Positions 17,687-27,262 are shown, counted from the first letter of the stretch. The stretch is 64,000 bases of DNA from Thermoflexus hugenholtzii (GCF_018771565.1 NZ_CP076326.1:248001-312000); one strand, 5' to 3'. The notes: a model not told the origin generated them from the sequence alone. Numbers and translations are program-made.

Positions 17687-20131
17687 CTACGGCTGCAGGA
17701 TGAGGACGCCCTCCGCATTCCGCTCCACCTCCTCCCGGGACCAGAGCATCGGGTGATACTCCCCCTTCAGCCACAGCGGGATGAAGTCGTCGTAATGGGG
17801 ATGATAAGGCTGCCCGGACTGGCCGGTGGTGTGGATGAAGCGGCTGTCGGACCAGCTGGCGGTGGAGGCGATGAAGCGGAGGGAGGGCAGGCTGCGGACG
17901 GCGAACCCTTTCTGGACGTTGAACCCGGTGTTGTTCACCGCCGCGCTGGTCCCGGGGGCCGGGTAGGGGCCGCGGTTGAAGATGGCCTCGACCGGCCCAA
18001 TACCGGATTGTCCCAGGGTCCCGTGGACGAAGGTGGCCGTGTGGACCTTCCCCCAGGCCCAGGCGCGGGGATCCGGGCCGAGGCGCCCGCGCAGCTCGGC
18101 CACGGCCTGCTCGAAGGCCCGCCGCACGATGTCGTCGCGGGTCTCCCGTTGCGGCGTGCGGAGATCGTCCCACCATGCCAGGTCCGGCTGGGCCAGCGCC
18201 CAGCGGGCCCAGTATCGGTTGTGGCTGCCCCCGGTCAGCAGCTCCTGCACGATCTCCTCGCCCAGCTCGTCCACCCACGCTTCGTGAAGGAGATGCTGGA
18301 GGAAAGCCTCGAAGATCGTGGGGGCCGGGCTCTCCGGGGTGGCTCGGAAATCCCAGGCCCGCAGGAGATCCTGGGCCTGGCGGGCGAGGGGGTCGGTGAA
18401 GGAGACCTGGAGGATGTAGGGCGTGATGGCCTGGGCGGCCAGGGAGAAGGTGTCGTTCTGGATGGCGGCCATATCCTCGATGGAGAGCCGGTCCTTCGCC
18501 CGGAGCAGATCCGTGATGCGCTGGGCCCGGTCTCCGTAATCCCACACGGCGGCCAGGAAGTAGGGATAGGCTGGATCCACCACCGCGTTGTTGGCGGTGA
18601 CGATGAAGCCCTCCGGTGGGTCCAGCCGCCGGGGCATCTCCTCATAGGGGACATATCCGGTCCACTCGTATTCGCCGGTCCAGCCCGGGACGGGCAGCAG
18701 GCCGTTCCCCTTCGCCCGGATGGGGATGCGGCCGGTGGCCTGGTAGCCGATGTGGCCGTCGACGTCGGCGTAGACGAAGTTCTGGCCGGGGACGTCCCAG
18801 TCGGCCAGGGCGGCGCGGAATTCCTCCCAGTTCCGGGCACGGTTCAGACGCAACAACGCCTGCACGATGGAGGAGGGCTCCAGGGCGGTCCAGCGGAAGG
18901 CGTAGAGGGTCTGGGTGCGGGTCAGGGCTTCCACCACGTCGTTGATCACCGGGCCGTGCCGGGTGATCCGCACCGGGAGGAGAAGAGGCTCCGCCTGTCC
19001 GGCGATGCGGATCTCCTCGGTGATCACCCGGACGGGCTCCCACTTCCCCTGAAATTCGACCTCGAGGGGGTTCTGAGGGTTCGCCCGCTCCAGATAGAGG
19101 TCCTGGACATCGGGCCCCACGTTGGTCACGCCCCAGGCGATGCGGTCGTTGTGGCCGATCACGATGCCGGGGACGCCGGGGAAGGAGGCGCCGGCGACCC
19201 GGAGGGGGCATTCGGGGGTGACGGGCTCGCAGTGCAGGGCCACCTCATACCAGATGCTGGGCATCTGGATGCTGAGGTGCGGATCGTTGGCCAGGAGAGG
19301 CTTTCCGGTGACGGTGCGGGATCCGGCCACCACCCAGTTGTTGGACCCGATGTCCGGGGCATCTCCCAGGGTCATCCGCTGGAGGGAGCGGCCGATGTCC
19401 AGCAGCGCCCGGAGGGTTTCCTCCGGGACCTCGGCTACCGGCGTCGGGACGATGACCGGGCGGTCGGCAGGGTAGGGGAGGACGATCTCCTTCAGGCGTT
19501 CGGCGCCGATCCGGTCCACGATGCGGGCGTTGAGCAGCTCGTCGTCCCAGTTGCCCCCCAGATCCCAGGCCATCACCTTGGCCCAGGCCACGGTGTGCAG
19601 GGGCTGCCAGGGCTCGATCTCCCAGCGGCGTCCGAACAGCCGGAAGAGGGTGAACTCCAGGGGCAGGCGATCCCGATGCTGTTCCAGGTAGGCGTTCACC
19701 CCGGCCGCGTAGGCTTCGAGGATGGCCCGCTCCTCCGGGCCGAGGCGCTCCAGGTCCTGCCGAGCGGCCCGGTTCCAGCCCAGGGTGCGGATGAAGCGGT
19801 CCTGGTTCAGGGTGGTCTTCCCCAGCATCTCCGAGAGGCGCCCGGTCCCGATGTGGCGCCAGAACTCCATTTGCCAGAAGCGGTCCTGGGCGTGGACGAA
19901 GCCCTGGGCCATGAACAGGTCGTGGAGGTTGGAGGCGTAGATGTGGGGCACTCCCCAGCGATCCCGGATGACGGTGACCGGGGCCTGCAGGCCGGGGAGG
20001 CGGAGGGTCCCGCGGGTCTGGGGGAAGGGCTGGCGGGAGGCTCGGTAGAAGGCGAGGGCGCCTCCAGCGAGGAGAAGCAGGATCAGGGCCCCCAGGGCGA
20101 TCCCGATCCAGAGCAGCATACGGCGGCGCAT
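17687..20131 (-). CDS. penicillin acylase family Ntn-hydrolase
   Basis: An 814-residue member of the penicillin G/cephalosporin/AHL acylase family, which self-cleaves to expose a catalytic Ser and hydrolyses amide bonds of small acylated substrates outside the cytoplasm. Residues 5-28 form an N-terminal membrane anchor or signal. The N-terminal segment IRDRWGVPHIYASNLHDLF and the precursor cleavage site G-S-N-N-W with nucleophile Ser263 are clear, as are GHNDRIAWGVTNVGPDVQDL in the large subunit and VNNTGFNVQKG near the end. ATG 20131 has AGGAGG upstream; the frame extends further but into repeat sequence. Substrate is not predictable; acyl-homoserine lactones are one possibility. Confidence 0.92.
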   Translation of the reverse strand: MRRRMLLWIGIALGALILLLLAGGALAFYRASRQPFPQTRGTLRLPGLQAPVTVIRDRWGVPHIYASNLHDLFMAQGFVHAQDRFWQMEFWRHIGTGRLSEMLGKTTLNQDRFIRTLGWNRAARQDLERLGPEERAILEAYAAGVNAYLEQHRDRLPLEFTLFRLFGRRWEIEPWQPLHTVAWAKVMAWDLGGNWDDELLNARIVDRIGAERLKEIVLPYPADRPVIVPTPVAEVPEETLRALLDIGRSLQRMTLGDAPDIGSNNWVVAGSRTVTGKPLLANDPHLSIQMPSIWYEVALHCEPVTPECPLRVAGASFPGVPGIVIGHNDRIAWGVTNVGPDVQDLYLERANPQNPLEVEFQGKWEPVRVITEEIRIAGQAEPLLLPVRITRHGPVINDVVEALTRTQTLYAFRWTALEPSSIVQALLRLNRARNWEEFRAALADWDVPGQNFVYADVDGHIGYQATGRIPIRAKGNGLLPVPGWTGEYEWTGYVPYEEMPRRLDPPEGFIVTANNAVVDPAYPYFLAAVWDYGDRAQRITDLLRAKDRLSIEDMAAIQNDTFSLAAQAITPYILQVSFTDPLARQAQDLLRAWDFRATPESPAPTIFEAFLQHLLHEAWVDELGEEIVQELLTGGSHNRYWARWALAQPDLAWWDDLRTPQRETRDDIVRRAFEQAVAELRGRLGPDPRAWAWGKVHTATFVHGTLGQSGIGPVEAIFNRGPYPAPGTSAAVNNTGFNVQKGFAVRSLPSLRFIASTASWSDSRFIHTTGQSGQPYHPHYDDFIPLWLKGEYHPMLWSREEVERNAEGVLILQP

Positions 20132-20251
20132 GGCGGCCTCCTGTGAGAGGTTCCCTTGAGTTCGGAGCCCGCCCCCGGCAGCCTGTTCATCCCTGGGGCG
20201 GCACTTTCCTATCTTACATCCGGGCCGGGCGCGGGAGGAAGCATCCGGCCG

Positions 20252-20276
20252 CATGTAGGGCAACTGCGAGCAGTGG
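20252..20276. repeat. decayed TGTAGGGCAACTGC hairpin
   Basis: TGTAGGGCAACTGC is followed by GA and then GCAGT, after which the right arm has decayed. The same arm occurs intact at 38100-38131 and, with one change, inside the element at 57552-57629. Confidence 0.6.
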
Positions 20277-20285
20277 AGGATCGAT

Positions 20286-20785
20286 GTCGAATGAATTCGA
20301 CCTCGGAGAGCCTTCGGCCGGCGGTCGGCCTGCACGCCGAATGAATTCGGCCTCCAGGGGCCTTTGGCCGGTGGTCGGCCTGCGCCGACCGGGAAGGTGT
20401 CTTGCGTCGGCGGAGGCCGACGCGTGGCGCGCAGCGCCCAAGAAGGCCGATTTCAATCGGCGTCAAAGGCCTTCGGCCGGCGGTCGGCCTGCACGCCGAA
20501 TGAATTCGGCCTCCAGGGGCCTTTGGCCGGTGGTCGGCCTGCGCCGACCGGGAAGGCGTCTTGCGTCGGCGGAGGCCGACGCGTGGCGCGCCAGCGCCTG
20601 AGAGGGCCGATTTCAATCGGCGTCAAAGGCCTTCGGCCGGCGGTCGGCCTGCACGCCGAATGAATTCGGCCTCCAGGGGCCTTCGGCCAACGGTCGGCCT
20701 GCGCCGACCGGGAAGGGGTTTTGCGTCGGCGGAGGCCGACGCCTGGCGCGGAGCGCCCGGAGAGGCCGATTTCAATCGGCGGAGG
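20286..20785 (+). repeat. compound hairpin repeat array I
   Basis: Fills most of the 741-base gap between the acylase and lepA. After a GTCGAAT-GA-ATTCGAC hairpin (20286-20301), a unit starting CCTTCGGCCG recurs at 20311, 20470 and 20630 (period 159-160 bp). Each unit is a string of short hairpins: GCCGAAT-GA-ATTCGGC, GTCGGC-CTGC-GCCGAC, GCGTCGGC-GGAG-GCCGACGC and GCCGATT-TC-AATCGGC. The same modules, in inverted orientation, form arrays II (44.1-44.7 kb) and III (45.9-46.4 kb). Stems in different copies differ by paired changes that keep base pairing. The array ends four bases before the lepA -35. Confidence 0.9.
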
Positions 20786-20788
20786 CAT

Positions 20789-20818
20789 TTGACACCCGTT
20801 TCGCGCCATGGGTATGAT
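20789..20818 (+). promoter_or_regulatory. promoter of lepA
   Basis: TTGACA (20789-20794) and TATGAT (20813-20818), spacing 18 bp, directly after repeat array I. Confidence 0.75.
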
Positions 20819-20872
20819 GCACGGCGAAACCGGCTTCGGGCGCACCTCTTCCCGAACCCGGGCGGGGGAGCG

Positions 20873-22678
20873 ATGGGACTGGAGCGCATTCGCAATTTCT
20901 GCATCATCGCCCACGTGGATCACGGCAAGACCACCCTGGCGGACCGGCTCCTGGAGCGCACCGGCACCATCCAGACGCGGGATGGGGTGGAGCTGGTGCT
21001 GGACTCCATGGATCTGGAGCGGGAGCGGGGGGTCACCATCAAGGCCTCGGCCGTCCGGATGCGCTACACGGCGCGGGACGGGCAGACCTACATCCTGAAC
21101 CTGATCGACACGCCGGGCCACGTGGACTTTTCGTATGAGGTGGGCCGGGCCATGGCCGCCTGTGAGGGGGCGGTGCTGCTGGTGGACGCCACCCAGGGCA
21201 TCGAGGCCCAGACCCTGGCCAACCTCTATCTGGCCCTGGAGCACGACCTGGTGATCATCCCGGTGGTCAACAAGATCGATCTGCCTGCCGCGCGGCCCGA
21301 CGAGGTGGCCCGGGAGATCGCCGAGCTCATCGGTGTCCCCGAGTCGGAGGTCCTCCGGATCTCCGCCAAATTGGGGATCGGCGTGGAGGAGGTCCTGGAG
21401 GCGGTGGTGCAGCGCGTCCCTCCCCCCCGGGGGGATCCGGAGGCCCCCCTCCAGGCCCTGATCTTCGACAGCCACTACGATCCTTACAAAGGCGTCATCG
21501 CCTACGTGCGGGTGGTCAACGGGGCCCTCGCTATGGGCCGGAAGATCCTGGTGATGTCCACCGGGGTGACCAGCGAGCCGGTGGAGATCGGGGTCTTCAC
21601 GCCGGACTTCACCCCCACGGGCCGGCTGGAGGCGGGGGAGGTGGGCTACGTGGCCACGGGCCTCAAATCCGTGCGGGAGTGTCGGGTGGGGGATACCCTG
21701 ACCACGGCGGACCGCCCGGCCCCCGAGCCGCTGCCGGGGTTCCGCCCTCCCAAGCCCATGGTCTTCGCCAGTTTTTACCCTTCGGAAGGCGAGGATTACG
21801 AGCTGTTGCGGGAGGCCCTGGAGAAGCTGCAGCTCAACGACGCGGCCCTGGTTTTCCAGCCGGAGACCTCCCAGGCCCTGGGCTTCGGCTTCCGGTGCGG
21901 CTTCCTGGGGATGTTCCACATGGAGATCGTGCAGGAGCGCCTGGAGCGGGAGTATGGGCTGGACATCGTGGCCACGGCCCCCAGCGTGGAGTATGAGGTG
22001 GTGCTGCGGGACGGCTCGGTGAAGACCATCACCCGTCCCTCGGATCTCCCGGACGCCTCCTGGATCGAGGAGATCCGGGAGCCGTGGATGAAGGTCACCA
22101 TCATCACCCCGGCCGATTACATCGGGCCGGTGATGGATCTCATCACCTCGCGGCGGGGCGTTTATCAGAACATGACCTATCTGGATCCGCGGCGGGTCAT
22201 GATCGAGGCCGAGGTCCCCCTGGCCGAGCTGCTCATCGATTTCTACGACGCCCTCAAGAGCCGCACCCGGGGCTACGCCTCCATGGATTACACCTTCATC
22301 GGGTATCGGGCGGGGGATCTGGTGAGGCTGGACATCCTGGTGCACGGCCAGCCGGTGGACGCCCTGGCGCTGATCGTGCACCGGGATCAGGCGTATGCCA
22401 GGGGGCGCGCTCTGGTGGAGAAGCTGCGGGAGGTGATCCCCCGCCAGCTGTTCGACGTGGCCATCCAGGCGGCGGTGGGGGGGCGGGTCATCGCCCGGGC
22501 GACCATCAAGGCCATGCGCAAGGACGTGCTGGCCAAGTGCTACGGGGGCGATGTCACCCGCAAGCGGAAGCTGCTGGAGAAGCAGAAGGAAGGCAAAAAG
22601 CGCCTCAAGATGATCGGCCGCGTGGAGGTCCCCCAGGAGGCCTTCCTCGCCGTCCTCCGGCTGGGCCGCGAGGCATAG
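20873..22678 (+). CDS. lepA: elongation factor 4 (LepA), ribosome-associated GTPase
   Basis: EF4 binds ribosomes and affects back-translocation or 30S biogenesis. ATG 20873 follows GCGGGGGAG and gives 601 residues, the family norm. G-domain motifs: [14 protein letters not shown] (G1), RGVTIKA (G2), [12 protein letters not shown] (G3) and NKIDLP (G4). The LepA-specific C-terminal domain ([37 protein letters not shown]) is complete. The open frame extends upstream into the repeat array, but that part has no start context. A good promoter lies 55 bases upstream. No clear terminator follows. Confidence 0.97.
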   Translation: MGLERIRNFCIIAHVDHGKTTLADRLLERTGTIQTRDGVELVLDSMDLERERGVTIKASAVRMRYTARDGQTYILNLIDTPGHVDFSYEVGRAMAACEGAVLLVDATQGIEAQTLANLYLALEHDLVIIPVVNKIDLPAARPDEVAREIAELIGVPESEVLRISAKLGIGVEEVLEAVVQRVPPPRGDPEAPLQALIFDSHYDPYKGVIAYVRVVNGALAMGRKILVMSTGVTSEPVEIGVFTPDFTPTGRLEAGEVGYVATGLKSVRECRVGDTLTTADRPAPEPLPGFRPPKPMVFASFYPSEGEDYELLREALEKLQLNDAALVFQPETSQALGFGFRCGFLGMFHMEIVQERLEREYGLDIVATAPSVEYEVVLRDGSVKTITRPSDLPDASWIEEIREPWMKVTIITPADYIGPVMDLITSRRGVYQNMTYLDPRRVMIEAEVPLAELLIDFYDALKSRTRGYASMDYTFIGYRAGDLVRLDILVHGQPVDALALIVHRDQAYARGRALVEKLREVIPRQLFDVAIQAAVGGRVIARATIKAMRKDVLAKCYGGDVTRKRKLLEKQKEGKKRLKMIGRVEVPQEAFLAVLRLGREA

Positions 22679-22830
22679 GCGGGCCGATCCTCGGATCCAC
22701 TCCCCTTCTTGAGCCCCGGCTTTCTCCGAAGGGAAGGCGAGGGCGCGCAACGGCCCTCCTCGGAGCGCCCGCGCCATAGACCTCGAAGAAGGGAAGCGTC
22801 TCTTCCGAATCCCTCTCGGTGGGCATAAGG

Positions 22831-23013
22831 TTGTAAGAAAGTTAGAGCCCGGAGCCACCTTGTTCACAATTTGTTCACAGGCTTTGGGCAAGCTGAGAAG
22901 CAAGGAGTAGAGGCGTCGGAGGATGAGGGCTTCGCCTCGAAAGTGGGTTGTAAAGAGGTTAGAGGGTGAGAGGCTTTTGTTCACAGATTGTTCACAAGCC
23001 TTTGGCAGGTTAG
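22831..23013 (+). promoter_or_regulatory. duplicated promoter module with two GTTCACA direct-repeat sites (sites A and B)
   Basis: The 422-base gap between lepA and the secreted-protein gene holds two related 66-base modules, 22831-22896 and 22948-23013, offset by exactly 117 bp. Each begins TTGTAA, contains GTTAGAG and then two GTTCACA heptamers with a 4-base spacer: site A at 22862-22868 and 22873-22879, site B at 22979-22985 and 22990-22996. The 11-bp period puts both heptamers on one DNA face. Site B ends 104 bases before ATG 23101. Three further sites of the same design occur at 28692, 34937 and 39120. The first part of the gap (22679-22830) shows no clear feature. Confidence 0.65.
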
Positions 23014-23100
23014 GGGGGAAGATGCGTTCGCCGCCCACATGTTTGAGGCGAGATCCCGGGACGCGGTCCGCAGCCTGAAGCCGATCCCAGGAGGTGAACG

Positions 23101-23382
23101 ATGTTTCGGAGCAAGCCGTGGACGGAGATCGCGAAGCGCGCCCGGCGCGTGGGGGCGCTGGCGGTGATGGCGCTGGCGGTTTTCCTGATCGGGGCCGGGA
23201 TCACGGGGCTGACCCGCCCCCGCATCGCCGAGGCGGAGGGACCCACGATCATCCCCGGAGGCACCATCACGGGTTCGGTGACCTGGACGGCGGCCGGCAG
23301 CCCCTATATCGTCCAGGGGTCGGTGACCGTGGCGGACACGGGCCAGCTCACCATCGAGCCCGGGGACGGCGGTGCGGTTTGA
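23101..23382 (+). CDS. N-terminal fragment of the frameshifted secreted beta-helix protein
   Basis: Begins at ATG 23101 after a CAGGAGGTGA ribosome-binding site. The 93 residues give a typical signal peptide: basic start (MFRSKPWTEIAKRARR), hydrophobic core VGALAVMALAVFLIGAG, then likely cleavage near EAEG. The mature part (IPGGTITGSVTWTAAGSPYIV) is the opening turn of a parallel beta-helix and stops at the canonical TIEPG segment. Deleting one G from the GGGG run at 23362-23365 joins it smoothly to the next frame (LTIEPG-TAVRFEDNVYLRV). The two frames are therefore one gene with a frameshift: sequencing error, slippage-controlled expression, or recent mutation. Confidence 0.75.
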   Translation: MFRSKPWTEIAKRARRVGALAVMALAVFLIGAGITGLTRPRIAEAEGPTIIPGGTITGSVTWTAAGSPYIVQGSVTVADTGQLTIEPGDGGAV

Positions 23383-26300
23383 GGACAATGTGTATTTGCG
23401 GGTGGATGGGCGGCTGGTTGTAACGGGGACGGAGACGGCGCCGATTACGTTTACTACGGCGAGCACGACGACGGTGGCGCCGGGGCGCTGGTATTTCATT
23501 CGGTTTGCGAGTGGTTCTTCGGGGGTGATGCGGCGGTGTGTGGTGAACTCGGCGGGTGCTGGCAACTATGCGGCGTTGTGGATTGAGAGTTCGGACGTGG
23601 TGGTGGAGGACTGCCGCATCCACCATAACGCAGGCGCCGGGGCGTATGTGGTGGGCAGCGCCCCTACGCTGGCCGGGAACGCCATCTACCTCAACGGCGG
23701 GCCGGGCCTGGTGACCTCGAACAGCCAGCCCATCCTTCGGGGCAACCTCTTCTACCGCAACGCCGGCTTCGGGATCCGCAATGACACCCCTGCCCGGACG
23801 GTGAACGCCCGCCAGCAGGCGTGGGGCCATCCCACGGGCCCGTATCATCCCTCCCGGAACCCCATGGGCCTGGGGGACCGGGTGAGCGACGGGGTGGACT
23901 TCGAGCCCTGGCTGCGGGTGGCCGGCGTCTTCATTCCGGAGAATCAGCCCCCGCAGGCTTTCGTGGTGAATCCGGCGGCCGACGGCTTCACCTTCAACGC
24001 CTTGCCTCTGCAGTTTCAGATCTGGGTCACGGACACCGACGCCCTGACCGGGACGACCTTCGTCCAGGACATGATCTATCTGCGGGCGGAGATCCGGCAG
24101 GGTGGAACGGTGGTGGCGGTCTACGACCAGGTGGAGAGCCCGGCGGGCTGGGATCGGGGGTTCTATCGGATTGAGTCGAGCGAGGGGGTGACGGCCACCC
24201 TGACCCTGACCCGCGCGCTGCCGCCCGGGGATTACACGATTCGGGTCACGGCCTTTGACGGCATCGGGATGGGGACGGGGCCGGAGCGGGCCTTCTCGGT
24301 GAACCTGACCGCCTGGGGCATCGCCAGCGTTCAGCCGGAGGAGATCCTGGCGGTGCCCGGGCTGACCCAGACGCTGACCCTTTACGGGTATGGCTTCACG
24401 AGCGGGGCGCAGGTGTGGCTGGAGCAGGTGATCTCGGACACGGAGCGAGTGGATCCGGAATCGGTGATCCGGGTTTCGGAGGAGGAGCTGCGCGTCCGGG
24501 TGAACATGGGCGGGCTCAGCGGCCTGTGGGACGTGGTGGTGCGGCAGGGCGGCGAGGAGCGCCGCTTCCCGCTGTATGTGTTCCCCTACATGCCGGTGAT
24601 GGTGGTGGAATCGCAGCCTCCGGCGCGCCCCCGGCCGGGCTTCCTTCTGCCCTTTGAGGTGCGGGTGACGAACGCGGGGACGGCCCCGGGGGTGGCGCTG
24701 GTGATGGCGACGACGCCGACGGGGACGCAGGTGATCACGGTGACGGCGGCCGCCGGGGGCGTGGAGGTGGTGAAGCGGGAGGGCAACCTGGCCCTTTACG
24801 CCATTCGCGTGGAGCCGGGGGATACGCGGACGGCGACGGTGTGGTTCCGGATCCCGTGGGAGGCGGTGGGGGATGCGCCGGGCCAGCTGCGCCTGGGAGC
24901 GCCCCTGTTTATGTATAGCGAGCTGCTCGGGATGACGACGGTGGAGGGCTGGGAGCTCTTGCGGGCCGAGATGGACGACCAGACGCCGGAGCGGCTGACG
25001 CTGCTGATGATGGCGGGCTGGATGATGCTGGAGGGCCATTACGAGCAACGGTTCATCGATTTGATCAACTGGCAGCGCGCGCGGGGCCTTGAATGGTGGG
25101 AGCGTCTGTATATCCGGAATCCGGTTCTGGCTTCGGTCCTGATCCAGGCGGCGGTGCAGGCGATTCTGCCGGCCTGGTATGAGGCCCTCGGGGGTAGGGA
25201 GGCCCTGCCGCCGTATGTAGAGTTGAACTTTGAGCGGGTGCTGGAGGGATCGACGGGCATGGCCCGTCCGGCCGGGATCGGCACGCTGCAATACAGCGGT
25301 GGCCTTTGGGACAATTTGAAGTTATTCGGGGCCACCGTTAAAGAGATGTTCTCGTTTGAGGGCTGGGAGACGATGGAGGCCTCTGCCAAGGCCATAGGGG
25401 CCGGCCTTGTGGAAGGGCTGACCTTGGGGTTCGTCAAGCTGAATCCGGTTCCGGATTTGGAGTGCCAGGATCCCTACATTCAGATGGCGGTGAAGTGGGG
25501 TCGTGTGGCTGGCAATATCGCAGCCATAGCCGTGCCGCTCAAACTGAGCGTGCCCATCAAGATCTACGGTTCTGAGCGACTGGCAGCCCTGGCGCATAGT
25601 GTGAACCAGCGTCTGATCCAACTCGGCCGATCGCACTACAAGGTGATTGCCTCTACCCTGGATTCGGGCGCTCAGAAGCTGTTGAACACGCTGCAGCGGG
25701 TGGATGGGGCGCTAAACCGATTGGGGATCAATTCGAATCTATCGAACATCCAATTCGGCTGGGGCCCACCGGGTCGGCGGGACATCTTGTTGTGGAACAA
25801 GTATAAGCTCACTCTGAGCGGCAATGATATCGAGCCGATTCGTGTCGGATTAAGCAAGATTGTGAAAGTTGGTGACGAATATTATGATGTAAATATCTTC
25901 CACTATGGCGAGCGAGTAGTGGGAGAGGAATTGGTTAGGGATCAATTCGGCAATGTGCTTGGCAGGAAAATCGTTACAGATCCGCACATGGGATATGGCA
26001 GTTCAGGCAAGCCAGTGATAGATCGGAACACCGGGCAGCCTATGCGAGATGAGTGGGGGAACATAATTATGGCCGCTGGCCCACACTATTACACTAAACA
26101 TTACTTCCGGATGGGCCGTGACAACATACCTTATTTTACTAAAGAAGGGAAACTGAATCCGGCTTTCGTTGATGAGTTGCGGGAAAGTTTTGCGCAGTCT
26201 CGTCCATTGAATGTCGTAGTCATGTATAATACTAAGGACTTTGTCAACCAAGTGCTTTCCAGTGATGATCAGCATCTTGTGAGCCCTGTGGGCGCTTCGG

Positions 26301-27262
26301 GAACCTCCGCGACATCAGATTGTGGCGGGAGCCGGTCGGTGCCGTTGCGGGCCTCCTGGGATCCGAACGATATCCAGGGTTTGCCGAGCCGGGTTTATAT
26401 TGATCCGTCTCAAGCGTTGATGTTCACCATCCGTTTCGAGAACGTGGCCACGGCGACGGCGGAGGCCGAAACGGTGGTGGTGACCATGACCCTGGATCCG
26501 AACCTGGACTGGTCAGCCCTTCAGATGTTGGGGAGCAGCCACCCGGACAAGCTGCAGCTGCGCGCCGATGAGGAGTCGCGGGTGCTGGTCTGGGCCTTCA
26601 ATGGCATCAATCTGCCCCCCAATCGGAATCCGCCGGAGGGAGAGGGGTGGGTGCGCTTCCGGGTCCGGCCGAAGGCGAACCTCGGCAGCGGCACGGTTCT
26701 GACGGCCCAGGCGGTCATCGTCTTTGATGTGAACCCGCCCATCTGGACAAACGTGATCACATATGTCATCGATGTCACGCCGCCGGTGACGCCCACGCTT
26801 TCGGATCCTTCGGTCGCCGGAGATCAGATCCGCCTGCGCGTGCGGACCCAGGATGAGCACTCGGGCCTCTCCCGCCTTGCCGTTTACTACAGTCGCGATG
26901 GGGGTCAGGCGTGGAGTCTGGGGACAGACCTGATGCTAACCGAGCCGGTCCGGGAGTTGAATCAGGTATTCGCCTTCTCCGTCCCCGGCGGCGGCGATTA
27001 TCAAATCCGGGTCGACGCACGGGATGAAGTGGGGATGGGCATCACATCGGAGCCGATAACGGTTCGGGTGCCGTATCGGCTCTTCCTGCCGCTGGTGCTG
27101 CGGCAGGCGGGCGGGGCGCGTTCGAGCGGCCAGGCGGTGGAGGAGGGAGCCCCCGCGGCGCCGTCCATCCCGACGCCGGAGCCGCGGGAGATGGCCCCGC
27201 CGCCGGGGAGCGCCCTTCCTGCCTTCCGCAAGGTTCCCCGCCGGCGGCGGGCCCATCCATAA
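23372..27262 (+). CDS. large secreted beta-helix/IPT/repeat-domain protein, main frame
   Basis: 1296 residues in frame 2, lacking a signal peptide because of the frameshift at 23362-23365. Domains in order: parallel beta-helix (about 1-200, RCVVNSAGAGNYAALWI and DCRIHHNAGAGAYVV turns), an IPT/TIG-like Ig domain near 325-400 (VPGLTQTLTLYGYGF), a CARDB-like domain near 410-510, a helical unassigned region, a segment of about 200 residues encoded by clearly AT-richer DNA (25.74-26.33 kb), then the SWDPNDIQGLP-type repeat domain near 990-1130, an Ig-like domain and the YRLFLPLVLR motif near 1240 followed by a Pro-rich, basic tail. Likely cell-surface or exported. Preceded by two direct-repeat operator-like sites and followed by a terminator. 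Role unknown. Confidence 0.8.
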   Translation: MRFEDNVYLRVDGRLVVTGTETAPITFTTASTTTVAPGRWYFIRFASGSSGVMRRCVVNSAGAGNYAALWIESSDVVVEDCRIHHNAGAGAYVVGSAPTLAGNAIYLNGGPGLVTSNSQPILRGNLFYRNAGFGIRNDTPARTVNARQQAWGHPTGPYHPSRNPMGLGDRVSDGVDFEPWLRVAGVFIPENQPPQAFVVNPAADGFTFNALPLQFQIWVTDTDALTGTTFVQDMIYLRAEIRQGGTVVAVYDQVESPAGWDRGFYRIESSEGVTATLTLTRALPPGDYTIRVTAFDGIGMGTGPERAFSVNLTAWGIASVQPEEILAVPGLTQTLTLYGYGFTSGAQVWLEQVISDTERVDPESVIRVSEEELRVRVNMGGLSGLWDVVVRQGGEERRFPLYVFPYMPVMVVESQPPARPRPGFLLPFEVRVTNAGTAPGVALVMATTPTGTQVITVTAAAGGVEVVKREGNLALYAIRVEPGDTRTATVWFRIPWEAVGDAPGQLRLGAPLFMYSELLGMTTVEGWELLRAEMDDQTPERLTLLMMAGWMMLEGHYEQRFIDLINWQRARGLEWWERLYIRNPVLASVLIQAAVQAILPAWYEALGGREALPPYVELNFERVLEGSTGMARPAGIGTLQYSGGLWDNLKLFGATVKEMFSFEGWETMEASAKAIGAGLVEGLTLGFVKLNPVPDLECQDPYIQMAVKWGRVAGNIAAIAVPLKLSVPIKIYGSERLAALAHSVNQRLIQLGRSHYKVIASTLDSGAQKLLNTLQRVDGALNRLGINSNLSNIQFGWGPPGRRDILLWNKYKLTLSGNDIEPIRVGLSKIVKVGDEYYDVNIFHYGERVVGEELVRDQFGNVLGRKIVTDPHMGYGSSGKPVIDRNTGQPMRDEWGNIIMAAGPHYYTKHYFRMGRDNIPYFTKEGKLNPAFVDELRESFAQSRPLNVVVMYNTKDFVNQVLSSDDQHLVSPVGASGTSATSDCGGSRSVPLRASWDPNDIQGLPSRVYIDPSQALMFTIRFENVATATAEAETVVVTMTLDPNLDWSALQMLGSSHPDKLQLRADEESRVLVWAFNGINLPPNRNPPEGEGWVRFRVRPKANLGSGTVLTAQAVIVFDVNPPIWTNVITYVIDVTPPVTPTLSDPSVAGDQIRLRVRTQDEHSGLSRLAVYYSRDGGQAWSLGTDLMLTEPVRELNQVFAFSVPGGGDYQIRVDARDEVGMGITSEPITVRVPYRLFLPLVLRQAGGARSSGQAVEEGAPAAPSIPTPEPREMAPPPGSALPAFRKVPRRRRAHP

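Noticed and set aside
20143-20663. Open frames through the hairpin arrays encoding repeated peptides such as [15 protein letters not shown] (also near 44.2-44.7 and 46.0-46.4 kb)
   Set aside because: Frames exist on both strands and in several phases, unit lengths (159/160, 110/111) are not constant multiples of three, and pairing rather than codons is conserved.
22700-22793. Long inverted repeat CCCTTCTTGAG / CTCGAAGAAGGG after lepA as a terminator
   Set aside because: The loop would be about 70 bases and no T-run follows.
22860-22997. Replication origin with DnaA boxes (TTGTTCACA resembles TTGTCCACA)
   Set aside because: No dnaA, dnaN or AT-rich unwinding region nearby, and the same paired motif recurs upstream of three other genes with fixed 11-bp spacing, which fits a transcription operator better.
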